51,704 nucleotides of DNA, from assembly GCF_013350005.1 (NCBI RefSeq), contig NZ_JABVWW010000021.1:1-51704 (forward strand), in the 5' to 3' direction. This document shows, piece by piece, positions 1-8,471 of this stretch (positions within the stretch are counted from its first letter, which is position 1; the number at the start of each line of letters is the position of its first letter). This DNA comes from Methylocystis silviterrae (GTDB lineage: Bacteria; Pseudomonadota; Alphaproteobacteria; Rhizobiales; Beijerinckiaceae). A program made the translations under genes and the position numbers. The notes under the pieces are model-generated. The model ran no database searches. It was not told where the DNA came from and was given only the letters and a program-made list of their open reading frames with translations.

Positions 1-689
1 GCATCGAACGACATCATGTTCGAGAGTTTCGACTGCGCCGCCAGATCCTGCTGTTGCTGCGCATTGAGCGACGCGTTTGTGAGGTTCACGGAGCCGATCA
101 GCTCATTGATCGTCAGCCCCGTCTGCGTTTGTATCTGCGAGTTTTGATCGACCGAGGCCTTGATGTCGGCGGACGATCCGATTTGGCCTTGCGCGCCCTG
201 GAAGGCCGAGGAACGCGCGGTGGAGGCCGCCTGTCCGCCCGCCACCGCCGCCGTAACCGCCGCGGATGTGTTGACCGCGCCCGAATAGGCTTGGTCGGTC
301 GGCGCCTCGGCGGACGCGCCGCCAGTGAGCGCTTTCACAAGATTGAGCCCGTTGATGATATCCGACGCCAACGCCCCATAGGAGCCGAGGCCGTTCATCG
401 ACAGGCCGCCGCCGCCAAGAAGCGAACCCAGCTCCGGCACGCTCGACATTTGAAAGCCGCCGCCAAGGCCCATCGAGGACAGCGACCCGGTTGAGCGGTT
501 TCCGGTGACGGCGGCGAGCGTCTGATTCACCGTGTTCAATATTTTCTCATTCGAGTTCATGATCTGCGCCGTATGCGACGCTGTTTGCTGCGCTTGCAGA
601 AATGTTGGATTGTCATGCACCGCCATTTGCGCATGGGCGGCGCCGGCGCCGGCTATTAATGCGAGGCAAATGAAAAGCAGAGTCTTCAT
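1..689 (-). CDS. virB5: VirB5/TrbJ-like type IV secretion protein (partial, 3' end outside window)
   Basis: The protein opens with a clear signal peptide (MKTLLFICLALIAGAGAAHA, cut after AHA). A helical, Gln/Ser/Ala/Gly-rich periplasmic segment follows, typical of VirB5/TrbJ minor pilus proteins that sit at the tip of the conjugative pilus. About 229 codons are visible and no stop occurs before the window edge, so the C-terminus is missing. The ATG at 689 follows a GGGGAG ribosome site 7 bases upstream. It lies 12 bp behind the unknown secreted protein and is the last visible gene of the virB1-2-3-4-x-5 operon. Family assignment rests on position, signal peptide and composition, because this family has weak sequence signatures; TrbJ is the alternative name. 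Confidence 0.7.
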   Translation of the reverse strand, partial: MKTLLFICLALIAGAGAAHAQMAVHDNPTFLQAQQTASHTAQIMNSNEKILNTVNQTLAAVTGNRSTGSLSSMGLGGGFQMSSVPELGSLLGGGGLSMNGLGSYGALASDIINGLNLVKALTGGASAEAPTDQAYSGAVNTSAAVTAAVAGGQAASTARSSAFQGAQGQIGSSADIKASVDQNSQIQTQTGLTINELIGSVNLTNASLNAQQQQDLAAQSKLSNMMSFD

Positions 690-701
690 GATCGCACTCC
701 C

Positions 702-1370
702 CTATTGAGGCGACACACGCGGGTCGACGAATGTCGCCCGTGCGGGGTCGAAGCTAAAAATATTGGCGGCGTAACTGCTGCCGCCTGTGACATTGACATT
801 GCGCTGATTCACGAGTTGCGTGGTCAGAAGCCCGGCCATAATCAGCTGGTTCCAAAGCGCGCCATTATTCGATCTCGCTTGGCTGTTTTGGTCCCATGCG
901 CCTTGCGCGAGCGGCAGCGCGCCGATCGCCAGCGACGCGTAGCGTTGTTCCGACGTATTCGAGGCGAGCGCTGGCGCCATATTTTGCAGCGATGAAACCG
1001 TTTGCGCCGACGTCTTCAAATTCAGGGACTGCGGTGTATAGGCGGCCGGCCCACTTGTCGGCTGCGCCGGCGTTAGATTGCTCAGATCCATATTGGAGAG
1101 CGAACCACCGGACGCGTCTGCCCGCGAACCCGACACATCAGCGCCGCCCGCAGGCGGCACGGAGCCGGCCGCTGAACCGGGCGTATTGTGACTCTTTGTG
1201 ATCCCCTTAGACGGCTCGAGCGTCTGGTCCTTATAGACCCGCGCCTTCTTCATGCAGTCCGCGATGCTCTTTTCCGTCCCCTCGCGTGGCGGATCGATCA
1301 CAGGCACGACCGCGCCCGCCGTGGCGACCCACAAGAAGCCGGCCACGGCGACGCCAAGGCTAAGCCGCAT
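702..1370 (-). CDS. Secreted protein of unknown function between virB4 and virB5
   Basis: A 222-residue protein with an N-terminal signal segment (MRLSLGVAVAGFLWVATAGA). A basic stretch with one cysteine follows (ADCMKKARVYKDQTLEPSKG), then a low-complexity Ser/Gly/Pro/Ala-rich middle and a helical C-terminal half. The start at 1370 is chosen because a perfect AGGAGGT ribosome site lies 7 bases upstream. A longer reading from 1481 would run deep into virB4. The start overlaps the end of virB4 by 11 bp, so the two are probably translationally coupled. Position inside the virB operon suggests a periplasmic accessory of the secretion channel or pilus. I do not recognise a named family. Confidence 0.75.
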   Translation of the reverse strand: MRLSLGVAVAGFLWVATAGAVVPVIDPPREGTEKSIADCMKKARVYKDQTLEPSKGITKSHNTPGSAAGSVPPAGGADVSGSRADASGGSLSNMDLSNLTPAQPTSGPAAYTPQSLNLKTSAQTVSSLQNMAPALASNTSEQRYASLAIGALPLAQGAWDQNSQARSNNGALWNQLIMAGLLTTQLVNQRNVNVTGGSSYAANIFSFDPARATFVDPRVSPQ

Positions 1371-3795
1371 CGGCGACCTCCTTTCGGGCTTCGGTCCAAT
1401 CGCAGAAGATGGGCACCCAGATGCGCGGATCATTCCCGACCCGCGCGCGCAATTCCTCGCATTCGGCGACCGTTTCGACATTGCCCGAGAGCACTTTCAC
1501 AAAATCGGGCATGTCCGAAAGATTGAGACGCGCGATGACCGAGTCCTGGTCATGCTTGATCAAAAACTGACGGGAGTCGGGGTGGGTGTTGAGAACCCAT
1601 TCGAATTCGCGTTCCGACAGCTTGAAGCCTTCGACATAGCTCGCGTGATCCGCCTTCGCATTCGGGAAGAAGATATTCGTCGGCGTTTGTTCGAGCAGCG
1701 TGTGCCCCATGGGCGACTGGATAATGTCTTTCGCCGACTGCGTTCCGAATCCGACAATGCCGTTGAGCTTACGGATGGTTTTCAGCTTGTCGTTGAGAAA
1801 GGACGCAAACTTGTCGTCGGTCAGGATTTTCCATCCCTCATCGATGAACAGCATCATGGGCGCGCCATCCATCATCGCTTCAATGCGGTGGAAAATGTAG
1901 CCGAGCGCTGCGGTGCGAATATCGTCGTCTTCGAGCACTTTCGTCATGTCGAAGCCGAAGACGCCGTTTGTGGCCGACCAGCGATCGACGTCATTATTGA
2001 ACAGCCAGCCGCGCGCCTTGGTCCAGACGTCGAAGCGCGACGCGAGATCGTCCTGCCCCATTCGTTCCGCGCCGCGCAGCAATTGCGCAACGTCGGAAAA
2101 CCGGCGCTCGCGCGCGGGAATCGAGAAAATCTGGTCGACCGCGCGTTCGATGATTTTGATTTGCAGTGCTGACAGGTCCGAGCCATCGCGTGGCCGGACC
2201 ATGAAGCTCAGCAAGTCGTGGAGAAAGGCGCGGTCTTCGGCAGACCCCGCCAGTTGCAGCGGGTTGAAGCCGGTTGGCACGCCCGGCGCCAGCACGTCAT
2301 AGGAGCCGCCCATCGCCCGGATTAGCGGATCGGCGCCGCGATCCTTGTCGAAGAAGGCGACGCGCGGGCGCGGCGTGACACGCATCGCTTGCGCGAGCAG
2401 AAAGCCGAGCCCGACGGTCTTGCCGGAGCCGGTCGGGCCGACGACGGTAAAATTGCCAACCTGCCGTCGATGGAAGTTGAACCAATAGGGCGTCTGGCTC
2501 GTCGTCTCCAGGACCGAGATCGCCGGGCCCCAACGATTCCGGTCCTTCTGACCGACCGCGAAATTGTGAAGCGACGCAAAGCCGACGAAATTACGCGAAG
2601 AAATCAGCGAGCGGCGCGCGATATAACCGAAATTGCCCGGTAACTGCGCCCAAAAGCACGGCTCAGCATTCATATCTTCGCGAACGATGATCGTCCCGAA
2701 ATTCTGCAGCTCCTGCGTCGCGGCCTGCACGCAGGATTCCATCTCGCGGATCGTGCGGCCGAGCGACAAGACCGTCAGATGATGGTAGCCAAGCACCGTC
2801 GCCCCTGTGACGAGCTCGTTGCGGGCGATCGTGATCGCGGCCTCGACTTCCGTTCCGGCTTCGTCGGAAGCCTTGATCTGGCGCTCGACCTTCGAAATAT
2901 GCGTCATGACGGGCGCGCGATCCTCGAGCGCGAAGGATTGCGACACGATCAGCTCATGGGGAATGCGGAGCAGTCCGTCGAGCATCCCCGCCCCTGTATA
3001 TGCGGGATATTCACGTACCGAGAGCAGGGCCCCGAAACGCGTATCGGCCGATGACGCGCCACGCAGCTCCATCGCCTTTTTGCCGAAGGTGACGCGTTTT
3101 GTCGGGAGATAGGCGTCGAGCGGCATGCGCGGCAGCGCAAGGCTCAGCGGCGCGCCGCCATTGATAAGCATCGCCAGGAACTCGGCGATTTCAGAGCAGA
3201 CGACGCCTTTTCGCATCACACAGCCGAGGGTGCGCGGCGCATAGCTCGCCATCTCCCGGCAATAGTTCGCCGTCGTGTCCTTCAGCTCGCGGATCGCCTC
3301 GCGCTCGATTTCCTTTGTGTCGACGCCAAAGCCCTTGCGGAAGAGAGTCGCGGCCCTCTCCGCCATACCGACCTTGCCGACGAAGCCGCGCCGGATGATC
3401 GTCACATAGAGATCATTGACAAACATGCGTTTTGTTGCCTGTCCCGCCATGTAGCGGCGATCCAGTTCCCGGCAGAACCAGTTGTCGAAAGCGCCGCCGA
3501 TTTCGGGGACGACCTCCCGGCGTATCGTGTGGCAATAGACGGCGAAGCGGCTATCGTTCATCGCGCGCAGGAGCGTGTTGCGCGCAGAGAGCCGCATGTC
3601 GATGTCGGCTTGATCGGCCGTCTGGAAGCAAAAGCCGCCGATTTGCACGACCATGAGGAAATGACCGTCTTTGGTTTTGACGATCTGTTCCTCTATGTGG
3701 CGCAGATAGGGAATATGTTTCGCAATCGCGGCCTCTTTCGCCTCGATCGCGCCAAACGTTAGAGACCGCAGAATGTGCTTTGCGAGTTTCGCCAC
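1360..3795 (-). CDS. virB4: VirB4 type IV secretion ATPase
   Basis: At 811 residues it matches the usual VirB4/TrbE length. It carries a Walker A motif GPTGSGKT at residues 453-460 and a Walker B-like segment MMLFIDEGW near residue 655. The long N-terminal CagE/TrbE/VirB-type domain is also present. VirB4 is the inner-membrane-associated motor ATPase that powers pilus assembly and substrate transfer with VirB11 and VirD4. Translation appears to start with GTG at 3795, preceded by AAGGTGG, 9 bp after the virB3 stop. The 3' end overlaps the next gene by 11 bp. The protein looks intact and full length. VirB11, VirD4 and the relaxase are not in this window. Confidence 0.95.
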   Translation of the reverse strand: MAKLAKHILRSLTFGAIEAKEAAIAKHIPYLRHIEEQIVKTKDGHFLMVVQIGGFCFQTADQADIDMRLSARNTLLRAMNDSRFAVYCHTIRREVVPEIGGAFDNWFCRELDRRYMAGQATKRMFVNDLYVTIIRRGFVGKVGMAERAATLFRKGFGVDTKEIEREAIRELKDTTANYCREMASYAPRTLGCVMRKGVVCSEIAEFLAMLINGGAPLSLALPRMPLDAYLPTKRVTFGKKAMELRGASSADTRFGALLSVREYPAYTGAGMLDGLLRIPHELIVSQSFALEDRAPVMTHISKVERQIKASDEAGTEVEAAITIARNELVTGATVLGYHHLTVLSLGRTIREMESCVQAATQELQNFGTIIVREDMNAEPCFWAQLPGNFGYIARRSLISSRNFVGFASLHNFAVGQKDRNRWGPAISVLETTSQTPYWFNFHRRQVGNFTVVGPTGSGKTVGLGFLLAQAMRVTPRPRVAFFDKDRGADPLIRAMGGSYDVLAPGVPTGFNPLQLAGSAEDRAFLHDLLSFMVRPRDGSDLSALQIKIIERAVDQIFSIPARERRFSDVAQLLRGAERMGQDDLASRFDVWTKARGWLFNNDVDRWSATNGVFGFDMTKVLEDDDIRTAALGYIFHRIEAMMDGAPMMLFIDEGWKILTDDKFASFLNDKLKTIRKLNGIVGFGTQSAKDIIQSPMGHTLLEQTPTNIFFPNAKADHASYVEGFKLSEREFEWVLNTHPDSRQFLIKHDQDSVIARLNLSDMPDFVKVLSGNVETVAECEELRARVGNDPRIWVPIFCDWTEARKEVADAA

Positions 3796-3804
3796 GTCGC
3801 CACC

Positions 3805-4095
3805 TTATGGCTGATAGGAGTCGCCGCCCCAAAATCGGTGATTGCGGGTAATCGGGCACTTGCCGAAGCGCGTCAGGATCACATCGACAAAGCGATTGTC
3901 CCGAACCGTGAGCACATAGGCCACGGCATGAATCGGCGGAAACAGCAGGAACATCAGCAGATTCTTCGTGTTGATGAAGATCAGCACGACAACGCAGCAT
4001 TCAAGAACAAACAGCACATAGGGAACGCCGAGCATCATAGGCGGCCGCGTTAGGCCGCCAACGAGAGGGTCTAGTTTGGGCCTTCTAAAGGCCAT
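3805..4095 (-). CDS. virB3: VirB3 inner-membrane type IV secretion protein
   Basis: A 96-residue protein starting MAFRRPKLDP. It has a hydrophobic stretch at about residues 22-40 and a second at about 46-62, then a short basic cytoplasmic tail. This is the normal size and topology of VirB3/TrbD, which anchors VirB4 at the inner membrane. The ATG at 4095 shares one base with the virB2 stop codon (TGATG), indicating reinitiation. A longer in-frame reading up to 4461 is rejected because it overlaps all of virB2. The order virB2-virB3-virB4 is the canonical one and supports the call. Confidence 0.9.
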   Translation of the reverse strand: MAFRRPKLDPLVGGLTRPPMMLGVPYVLFVLECCVVVLIFINTKNLLMFLLFPPIHAVAYVLTVRDNRFVDVILTRFGKCPITRNHRFWGGDSYQP

Positions 4096-4412
4096 CAGCG
4101 TCCCCCCATCCCGCCGGTGAGTGACGTGACGACCTGCGCTGCCCCGAAGATCAGCGCGACGCCGATGACGACAGAAAACGCCCATCCCCACGGAATGCGC
4201 GATGTGAGCGCGAGATAGCCGACAGCCGCGACGGCGACCGTTGCGGCTGTGGTAGCGAAGGTCCCCGTCATAAAATCGAGAACGCTCGACAGCGCGGTGT
4301 TGAGTGGCTGAAAGGTTGCGGATGAGGCCAGCGCCGCGTCGCTTGCCGCAAAAATCAAAATGCAGATAATCAAACTCAACAATCGACAATCGCGCCCATT
4401 CCCAAATTTCAT
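4095..4412 (-). CDS. virB2: VirB2/TrbC-type pilin
   Basis: A 105-residue protein with a long signal sequence (LLSLIICILIFAASDAALAS) and two hydrophobic helices at about residues 55-67 and 76-98. The tail is glycine-rich (TSLTGGMGGR). This is the architecture of the VirB2/TrbC major pilin, processed after Ala and assembled into the conjugative pilus. The start at 4412 has GGGAGAG seven bases upstream. It lies 11 bp downstream of virB1 and overlaps virB3 by one base. Nothing indicates a defect. Confidence 0.9.
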   Translation of the reverse strand: MKFGNGRDCRLLSLIICILIFAASDAALASSATFQPLNTALSSVLDFMTGTFATTAATVAVAAVGYLALTSRIPWGWAFSVVIGVALIFGAAQVVTSLTGGMGGR

Positions 4413-4423
4413 TTCTGCTCTCC

Positions 4424-5254
4424 CTAATCATCGCTGCTGACGTAGAGCACCGAGCCGCCAATCCATTGCTGTCCTTTGACGTCAGTCTTGGGTTTCTCCG
4501 AAGTTTCTTGAACGGTCGGCTCGTGGAATCTGGATTGTTTGGTCACGACCCCGAATTGCCGCGTCGAAACTCCTTCAAGGCCGTAATACTTGTTGGTTGC
4601 GTTCGCGACGTAGCGCACCGTCTCCGCAATCGCGGGCACGCCGCGCGATTGGTAGACCCGCTCGGGCCCGGCGTTATAAGCGGCGGCGATGAGCATCAAA
4701 TTCCCGCCAAATTGTGCGCTGAGATCTCTCAGGAAGAGCATCGCTCCATGCACATTCTCGGCCGGATTGCATATGTCGTGAACGCCATATTGGGCCGCTG
4801 TGTCCGGCATCAGCTGCAGGGGGCCGCGCGCGCCCTTGCGTGAATTTAAGTCCGCTCCGTCATTGGATTCGAGCGAAAGAATCGTGAGGGCTAGTTTTCC
4901 ATCGACGCCGACGCTTGTCGCCTCGCGCGCGACGAGATCGCGCAGGCTCGCGTCGTCCATCGCACTTTCACAGCGCTCAGGGAGAGCACCCTCGCCGGTC
5001 AGCGCCGCGTCGATCGACGGCTGACGCATCTTGGCGGGAGGCTGAGCGACGGGGATGTCCGATTGTGCCGCCGCGTCAACGGCGACGAGCCGCCCGAACC
5101 TCTCTGGCACGACTTTGGTCGGCGCATCCTGATGAACACCTTCAGCCCTCGCGATCACCGCGGTCGGCGCGCTTATGCGCGCGCCGTGCTCTTGTGCGTG
5201 GGCGTTTAGCGCTGGGAACACGCAACAGAGGGCAGGCAGCAAAAGTTTCCGCAT
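4424..5254 (-). CDS. virB1: VirB1-type lytic transglycosylase
   Basis: A 276-residue protein with a signal peptide (MRKLLLPALCCVFPALNAHA) and a C-terminal SLT domain. The catalytic glutamate sits in LTILSLESNDG. The substrate-groove motifs GARGPLQLMPDTA and AAAYNAGPERV follow in the normal order. It cleaves peptidoglycan locally so the secretion channel can cross the wall. I chose the ATG at 5254 over the in-frame one at 5293 because it starts directly at the signal peptide and has GGGAG upstream. It is the first gene of the minus-strand virB operon and diverges from the plus-strand genes that begin at 5402. Confidence 0.92.
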   Translation of the reverse strand: MRKLLLPALCCVFPALNAHAQEHGARISAPTAVIARAEGVHQDAPTKVVPERFGRLVAVDAAAQSDIPVAQPPAKMRQPSIDAALTGEGALPERCESAMDDASLRDLVAREATSVGVDGKLALTILSLESNDGADLNSRKGARGPLQLMPDTAAQYGVHDICNPAENVHGAMLFLRDLSAQFGGNLMLIAAAYNAGPERVYQSRGVPAIAETVRYVANATNKYYGLEGVSTRQFGVVTKQSRFHEPTVQETSEKPKTDVKGQQWIGGSVLYVSSDD

Positions 5255-5401
5255 GGCGAAACTCCCGGGAGTCGCCCCTCCTGTAACGCGCATCTAATAA
5301 AATGGCAATCTCCAAAAAAGTGCGCTATTAAGCTTTCGAGCGCGTCGTTGCGGCGGGCGCTTGCGCGACCGCGCGCGACAACCAGTCAGGCGGGGCGTTT
5401 C
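5255..5401. promoter_or_regulatory. Divergent intergenic region between virB1 and the plus-strand gene set
   Basis: This 147-bp gap separates the minus-strand virB operon from the plus-strand genes. It contains an AT-rich patch around 5294-5336, unlike its GC-rich surroundings, and must hold the promoters for both directions. I could not define convincing -35/-10 pairs by eye. Confidence 0.4.
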
Positions 5402-5731
5402 ATGAGAAATGAAGGCGAAAATAATCACTACTACGACGCGGAAATGTCTGGCGTCAGCTTGTTCGGAATTGCCGTCACGCTCGCCATCGCCGCCGCAATT
5501 GCGGCTGTGGCATGGCTCGATGCACAGCCCTTAAAAGTCATTGGCTGGGTTCTCTTTCCGATCGAATATCTGTCGAACGCCGTCTTCTTTCCGGAAGTTC
5601 AGACGCCCTTGCGCAGCAATGCCGTTGCGTTGTTTATAGCCCTGCCGACGTTTGCGCTTCTTTGCGCTGTCTATCGCCTTTCAAAAGCTTTGTTTTCTCT
5701 TGTCAAGCGCTCCCGATCGGTGCACCCCTAA
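5402..5731 (+). CDS. Small two-helix membrane protein of unknown function
   Basis: A 109-residue protein starting MRNEGENNHYYDAEMSGVSL. It has two hydrophobic segments at about residues 18-38 and 77-90 and a basic C-terminus. The start at 5402 was preferred over 5348 because it begins just before the first membrane helix. It is the first gene of a plus-strand series divergent from virB1. Its stop overlaps the next start by one base (TAATG), so it is co-translated with a secreted protein. I recognise no family. Association with the transfer apparatus is inferred from position only. Confidence 0.7.
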   Translation: MRNEGENNHYYDAEMSGVSLFGIAVTLAIAAAIAAVAWLDAQPLKVIGWVLFPIEYLSNAVFFPEVQTPLRSNAVALFIALPTFALLCAVYRLSKALFSLVKRSRSVHP

Positions 5732-6342
5732 TGACTTCGACGTCGGTTCGCTACTTTGCAACAACGGCAATGTTCCTTGGCGCGTGTTGCTTATCGGTCA
5801 CGCACGCGCAGACCTATACGTCCGACCCCGGCGCGTGGCGTCCTGTAGCTTACTCGGACCTTCTCTTTCCTCTGGGCGAAGCAGAATCATACGCCTCGCT
5901 TTGGCAGGACCGGCTCGACGAGAGCAACAAGAAGTCGGCGCCCATCAATTCTGGTGGGCTGCTCAATATGAGCATCGCTGTTGGCAATCGCGGCGCCAGC
6001 GAGTGGCATTTTTCGATCAATTTCCAGACGAAACTTGTCGCCCTTAGCGTGCTCAGTACGCCCTACTTGTGCACGGATGAATATCCGTCGCCGACGCAAG
6101 GTATCCGGATCAAGGTTTGCCCATCGCGTCTTGTGACGTTTCAAAGCAACAGCTACAGCGTCATCGACGGTGCCGCATGCTTTGTCGAGAAGACGCCAGG
6201 CGCGCCGGCGGAGGACTCGACCGCGACTGTCACCTACGCGGCTTATGATGTTCCGTCACGCTCGATTCGCCTGCGCTACACTGTGTCGCATCAAGAGATC
6301 GACCGCTGCGCTCAATCCGTGCCGCTTCACCCGGAGAATTAG
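5731..6342 (+). CDS. Secreted protein of unknown function, likely paralogue of the gene at 6579
   Basis: A 203-residue protein with a signal peptide ending in CCLSVTHAQT. The mature part has a predicted beta-rich pattern and several cysteines, including YLCTDEYPS and IKVCPSRLV. The ATG at 5731 overlaps the previous stop by one base. Parts of its layout echo the protein at 6579: an export signal, a WxDxL segment (SLWQDRLDE against RIWSDQLPA), a paired-cysteine region, and a late xFDPATRALTF-like segment (here AYDVPSRSIRL). I infer an old duplication but cannot prove it by eye. No known family recognised. Confidence 0.7.
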   Translation: MTSTSVRYFATTAMFLGACCLSVTHAQTYTSDPGAWRPVAYSDLLFPLGEAESYASLWQDRLDESNKKSAPINSGGLLNMSIAVGNRGASEWHFSINFQTKLVALSVLSTPYLCTDEYPSPTQGIRIKVCPSRLVTFQSNSYSVIDGAACFVEKTPGAPAEDSTATVTYAAYDVPSRSIRLRYTVSHQEIDRCAQSVPLHPEN

Positions 6343-6578
6343 ACGCGGTAACGCGCCGTCAGCTGCTGATGAAAAGGAGCAACGCCATGAAGCACATCGC
6401 CATTCTCTCGCGATCGACCATGCGGATGATGGCGCGAGCGGGCGGCTATGATCGTCAATCACAAAATCCGGCTCCACAAGCGGACGCTCGGATTTTCTGT
6501 CGGCGCTTCGCGCCTTTGACGCCGCCGCGCCGTCACGCCGTATCCATCGCATTGGCTCGCTATGCGAAGGAGGTCGTC

Positions 6579-7109
6579 ATGATTGCCGCAAGCGTGATCG
6601 CGTTTTTGATCCCCTTCACCGCTGGCGCTCAGCAACCCGAATCACATCGCCTTGTCGCGGAATCTTTCAGCCTAACGACGAGCAATTTGCAAACACGAAT
6701 CTGGTCCGATCAACTGCCCGCGCTGCTTTCGGGCCGCAAGCATCTCCAAGCAGCTGCGCCGGACGCGAACATCGGGCTTACGGGGCTCGTATACGAAACT
6801 CAGTTTAAGGTCGACAGGCGCTTTTATGTGGTTTCAGTCCTCAATCATCAATGCGTAAATACAGGTCTGGAACATTCGTTGTCGTGCCCGGCTCGGATCG
6901 CTGAAATAAGCGGGAGCACGCCGCGACTGATACAAGAAGTCCCCAATTTTGTGGTGTCATTCCAACCTGACGCGACGGGCACCAAGACGAATGCGCAATC
7001 ACGGTACATGACGATCGCATCATTCGATCCCGCGACGCGGGCGCTCACCTTCACCGATGTTTCCGACGGCCGGCAAACCACCCTGCCCATTCGCATCAAT
7101 CTAGAATAG
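6579..7109 (+). CDS. Secreted protein of unknown function, possible paralogue of the 5731 gene
   Basis: A 176-residue protein when started at the ATG at 6579, which has GAAGGAGGT 8 bases upstream and begins directly with a signal peptide (MIAASVIAFLIPFTAGAQQ). An in-frame ATG at 6387, with AAAAGGAGC upstream, would add 64 residues. That extension contains no obvious domain and would bury the signal peptide, so 6579 is preferred. The mature part has two cysteines in NHQCVNTGLEHSLSCPARI, comparable with the cysteine pair in the neighbouring secreted protein. Function unknown; location next to the transfer genes suggests an exported plasmid factor. Confidence 0.65.
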   Translation: MIAASVIAFLIPFTAGAQQPESHRLVAESFSLTTSNLQTRIWSDQLPALLSGRKHLQAAAPDANIGLTGLVYETQFKVDRRFYVVSVLNHQCVNTGLEHSLSCPARIAEISGSTPRLIQEVPNFVVSFQPDATGTKTNAQSRYMTIASFDPATRALTFTDVSDGRQTTLPIRINLE

Positions 7110-7129
7110 GCCGTTTCGCGAGGACCGAC

Positions 7130-7897
7130 ATGCGCTGCTTGCCTTATATTACGTTCGCCTTGCTCGCCGCGGCGGGGAACTCGCCGGTCAACGCCATTCT
7201 GGCATCGGGATGCTCGAACTCCCATTACTCAGCCTCCGATATCGCCTCCGCTCTCAAAAAGTGCGACAGCGCGAACGACGTGTTGAAGGACAACGCCTGT
7301 AACTTTGGCGGCGCGGCGATGGCGGAGTCCGGAGGCAACACGTGCGAGTCGAACGGCAACAATTTCGGCGTTCTGCAGCTTACTCGGAGTAATCTCAACG
7401 GCACCGGGATCTCCTCGGATCAATATCTGAACCTCCCCATGCAGCAACAGGTTTGCATATGGGCGCAACAGGTCGGCAATTCGAACACGCAAGGCGGTTA
7501 TCAGACGCTCGCCAACAACGGCAATATCGGCGGAACTCGCGTCACATCAGGAATGTTGATGGCTTGCTTTCAGTTCGGTCCGCTTATCTGCAAAAGCGAC
7601 ATTGCGTCGATGCAGTCACACGGCGGCGCGTGTCCGACTGCAGGCAATGGCGGTGTGCGGGCAACAAATGCGACCCTCGCGAACGGTTCCGCAAACCTCG
7701 ACGGAAATAACCAGTCGATTTGCTCTTGGGGCGGCGCGATCCAGAGCAAGATCAACCAGGCGGCCGCCACCTGCAAACCGGGTAATGGCGGAAACAATGG
7801 CGGCACTGAGTGCCCCGGCAACGGCACGACGCCGAACGGCGTCATTCCGCCGATGCCGGGCAATGCGCCCGTGCAACTTCCCCCAAATCTGGCTTGA
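7130..7897 (+). CDS. Secreted lysozyme-like (peptidoglycan hydrolase) protein
   Basis: A 255-residue protein with a signal peptide (MRCLPYITFALLAAAGNS). A lysozyme-like core follows, in which AAMAESGGNTCESNGNNFG and GVLQLT resemble the catalytic Glu and GxxQ(L/I) elements of SLT/GH enzymes. Many cysteines suggest disulphides in the periplasm. The C-terminal quarter is Gly/Asn/Pro-rich low complexity. Because virB1 already encodes a transglycosylase, this would be a second wall-opening enzyme in the same neighbourhood. The assignment is a fold-level guess from the Glu and GVLQL motifs. It lies 21 bp after the previous gene. Confidence 0.65.
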   Translation: MRCLPYITFALLAAAGNSPVNAILASGCSNSHYSASDIASALKKCDSANDVLKDNACNFGGAAMAESGGNTCESNGNNFGVLQLTRSNLNGTGISSDQYLNLPMQQQVCIWAQQVGNSNTQGGYQTLANNGNIGGTRVTSGMLMACFQFGPLICKSDIASMQSHGGACPTAGNGGVRATNATLANGSANLDGNNQSICSWGGAIQSKINQAAATCKPGNGGNNGGTECPGNGTTPNGVIPPMPGNAPVQLPPNLA

Positions 7898-7905
7898 TTA
7901 AAGTC

Positions 7906-8469
7906 ATGCGCACCGTAGTACGACTCGCCCTCGTCATCGCATCGATGGCGCTCCCCGCGGTCGGCCGCGCACAGACGCAGACACCGCCTGCGCTCCCCGT
8001 GTTTGACTTTCCGCAGTCCGGCGTCACCTTTCAGACGGGAGACAGCTGGTCCACGAACGGCCAGGCTTTCCGCCTCTATGGCGTTCAGAGCTGTATTCGC
8101 GGGACGTTTTTCACAAATGCTGCGCAGAAACTAACCGATTGCGGGGAGGCGTCGGTCGCCTATCTCGCTGCGCTTGTTCGCGACGCGAAGCCCCGATGTA
8201 CCGCGATTGCACAGGCCGCCGAGCCGCCCATGATTTTCGCGGTTTGCGCCGCCCATATTGGGAACAACACACTCGACCTCGGCACCGTGCTAATCACACA
8301 GGGCTTTGCCTTCGCGGCGACCGACGCCGCTGGTAAGCCGACGAAATTTGAATACGCCGTCGCCGAGCGTGAGGCCTCCAGAGCGAAGCGCGGCTTATGG
8401 TCAGCGTCCGATCTGCCGCACCCGTCCACGATTCTGATGAACGCGGCGCGCGCGGCCCGACCGCAATAG
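7906..8469 (+). CDS. Exported SNase-like (thermonuclease fold) protein, probably catalytically inactive
   Basis: A 187-residue protein with a signal peptide (ending VGRAQTQ). The core matches the staphylococcal nuclease fold: GQAFRLYGVQSC for the RLxxVDTPE strand, LGTVLITQGFAFA for the central segment, and YAVAEREASRAKRGLW for the final helix. Of the catalytic trio Arg-Glu-Arg, the first Arg is present. The Glu of the DTPE motif is replaced, and no Arg is seen in the segment equivalent to GRGLAY. I infer a binding rather than cleaving role. The start at 7906 lies just after the previous stop. SNase-like proteins recur near conjugation loci. Confidence 0.7.
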   Translation: MRTVVRLALVIASMALPAVGRAQTQTPPALPVFDFPQSGVTFQTGDSWSTNGQAFRLYGVQSCIRGTFFTNAAQKLTDCGEASVAYLAALVRDAKPRCTAIAQAAEPPMIFAVCAAHIGNNTLDLGTVLITQGFAFAATDAAGKPTKFEYAVAEREASRAKRGLWSASDLPHPSTILMNAARAARPQ

Positions 8470-8471
8470 CC

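Noticed and set aside
1360-3795. Many long plus-strand frames over virB4, such as 1252-2172
   Set aside because: They are high-GC shadow frames; only the minus-strand frame carries VirB4 motifs.
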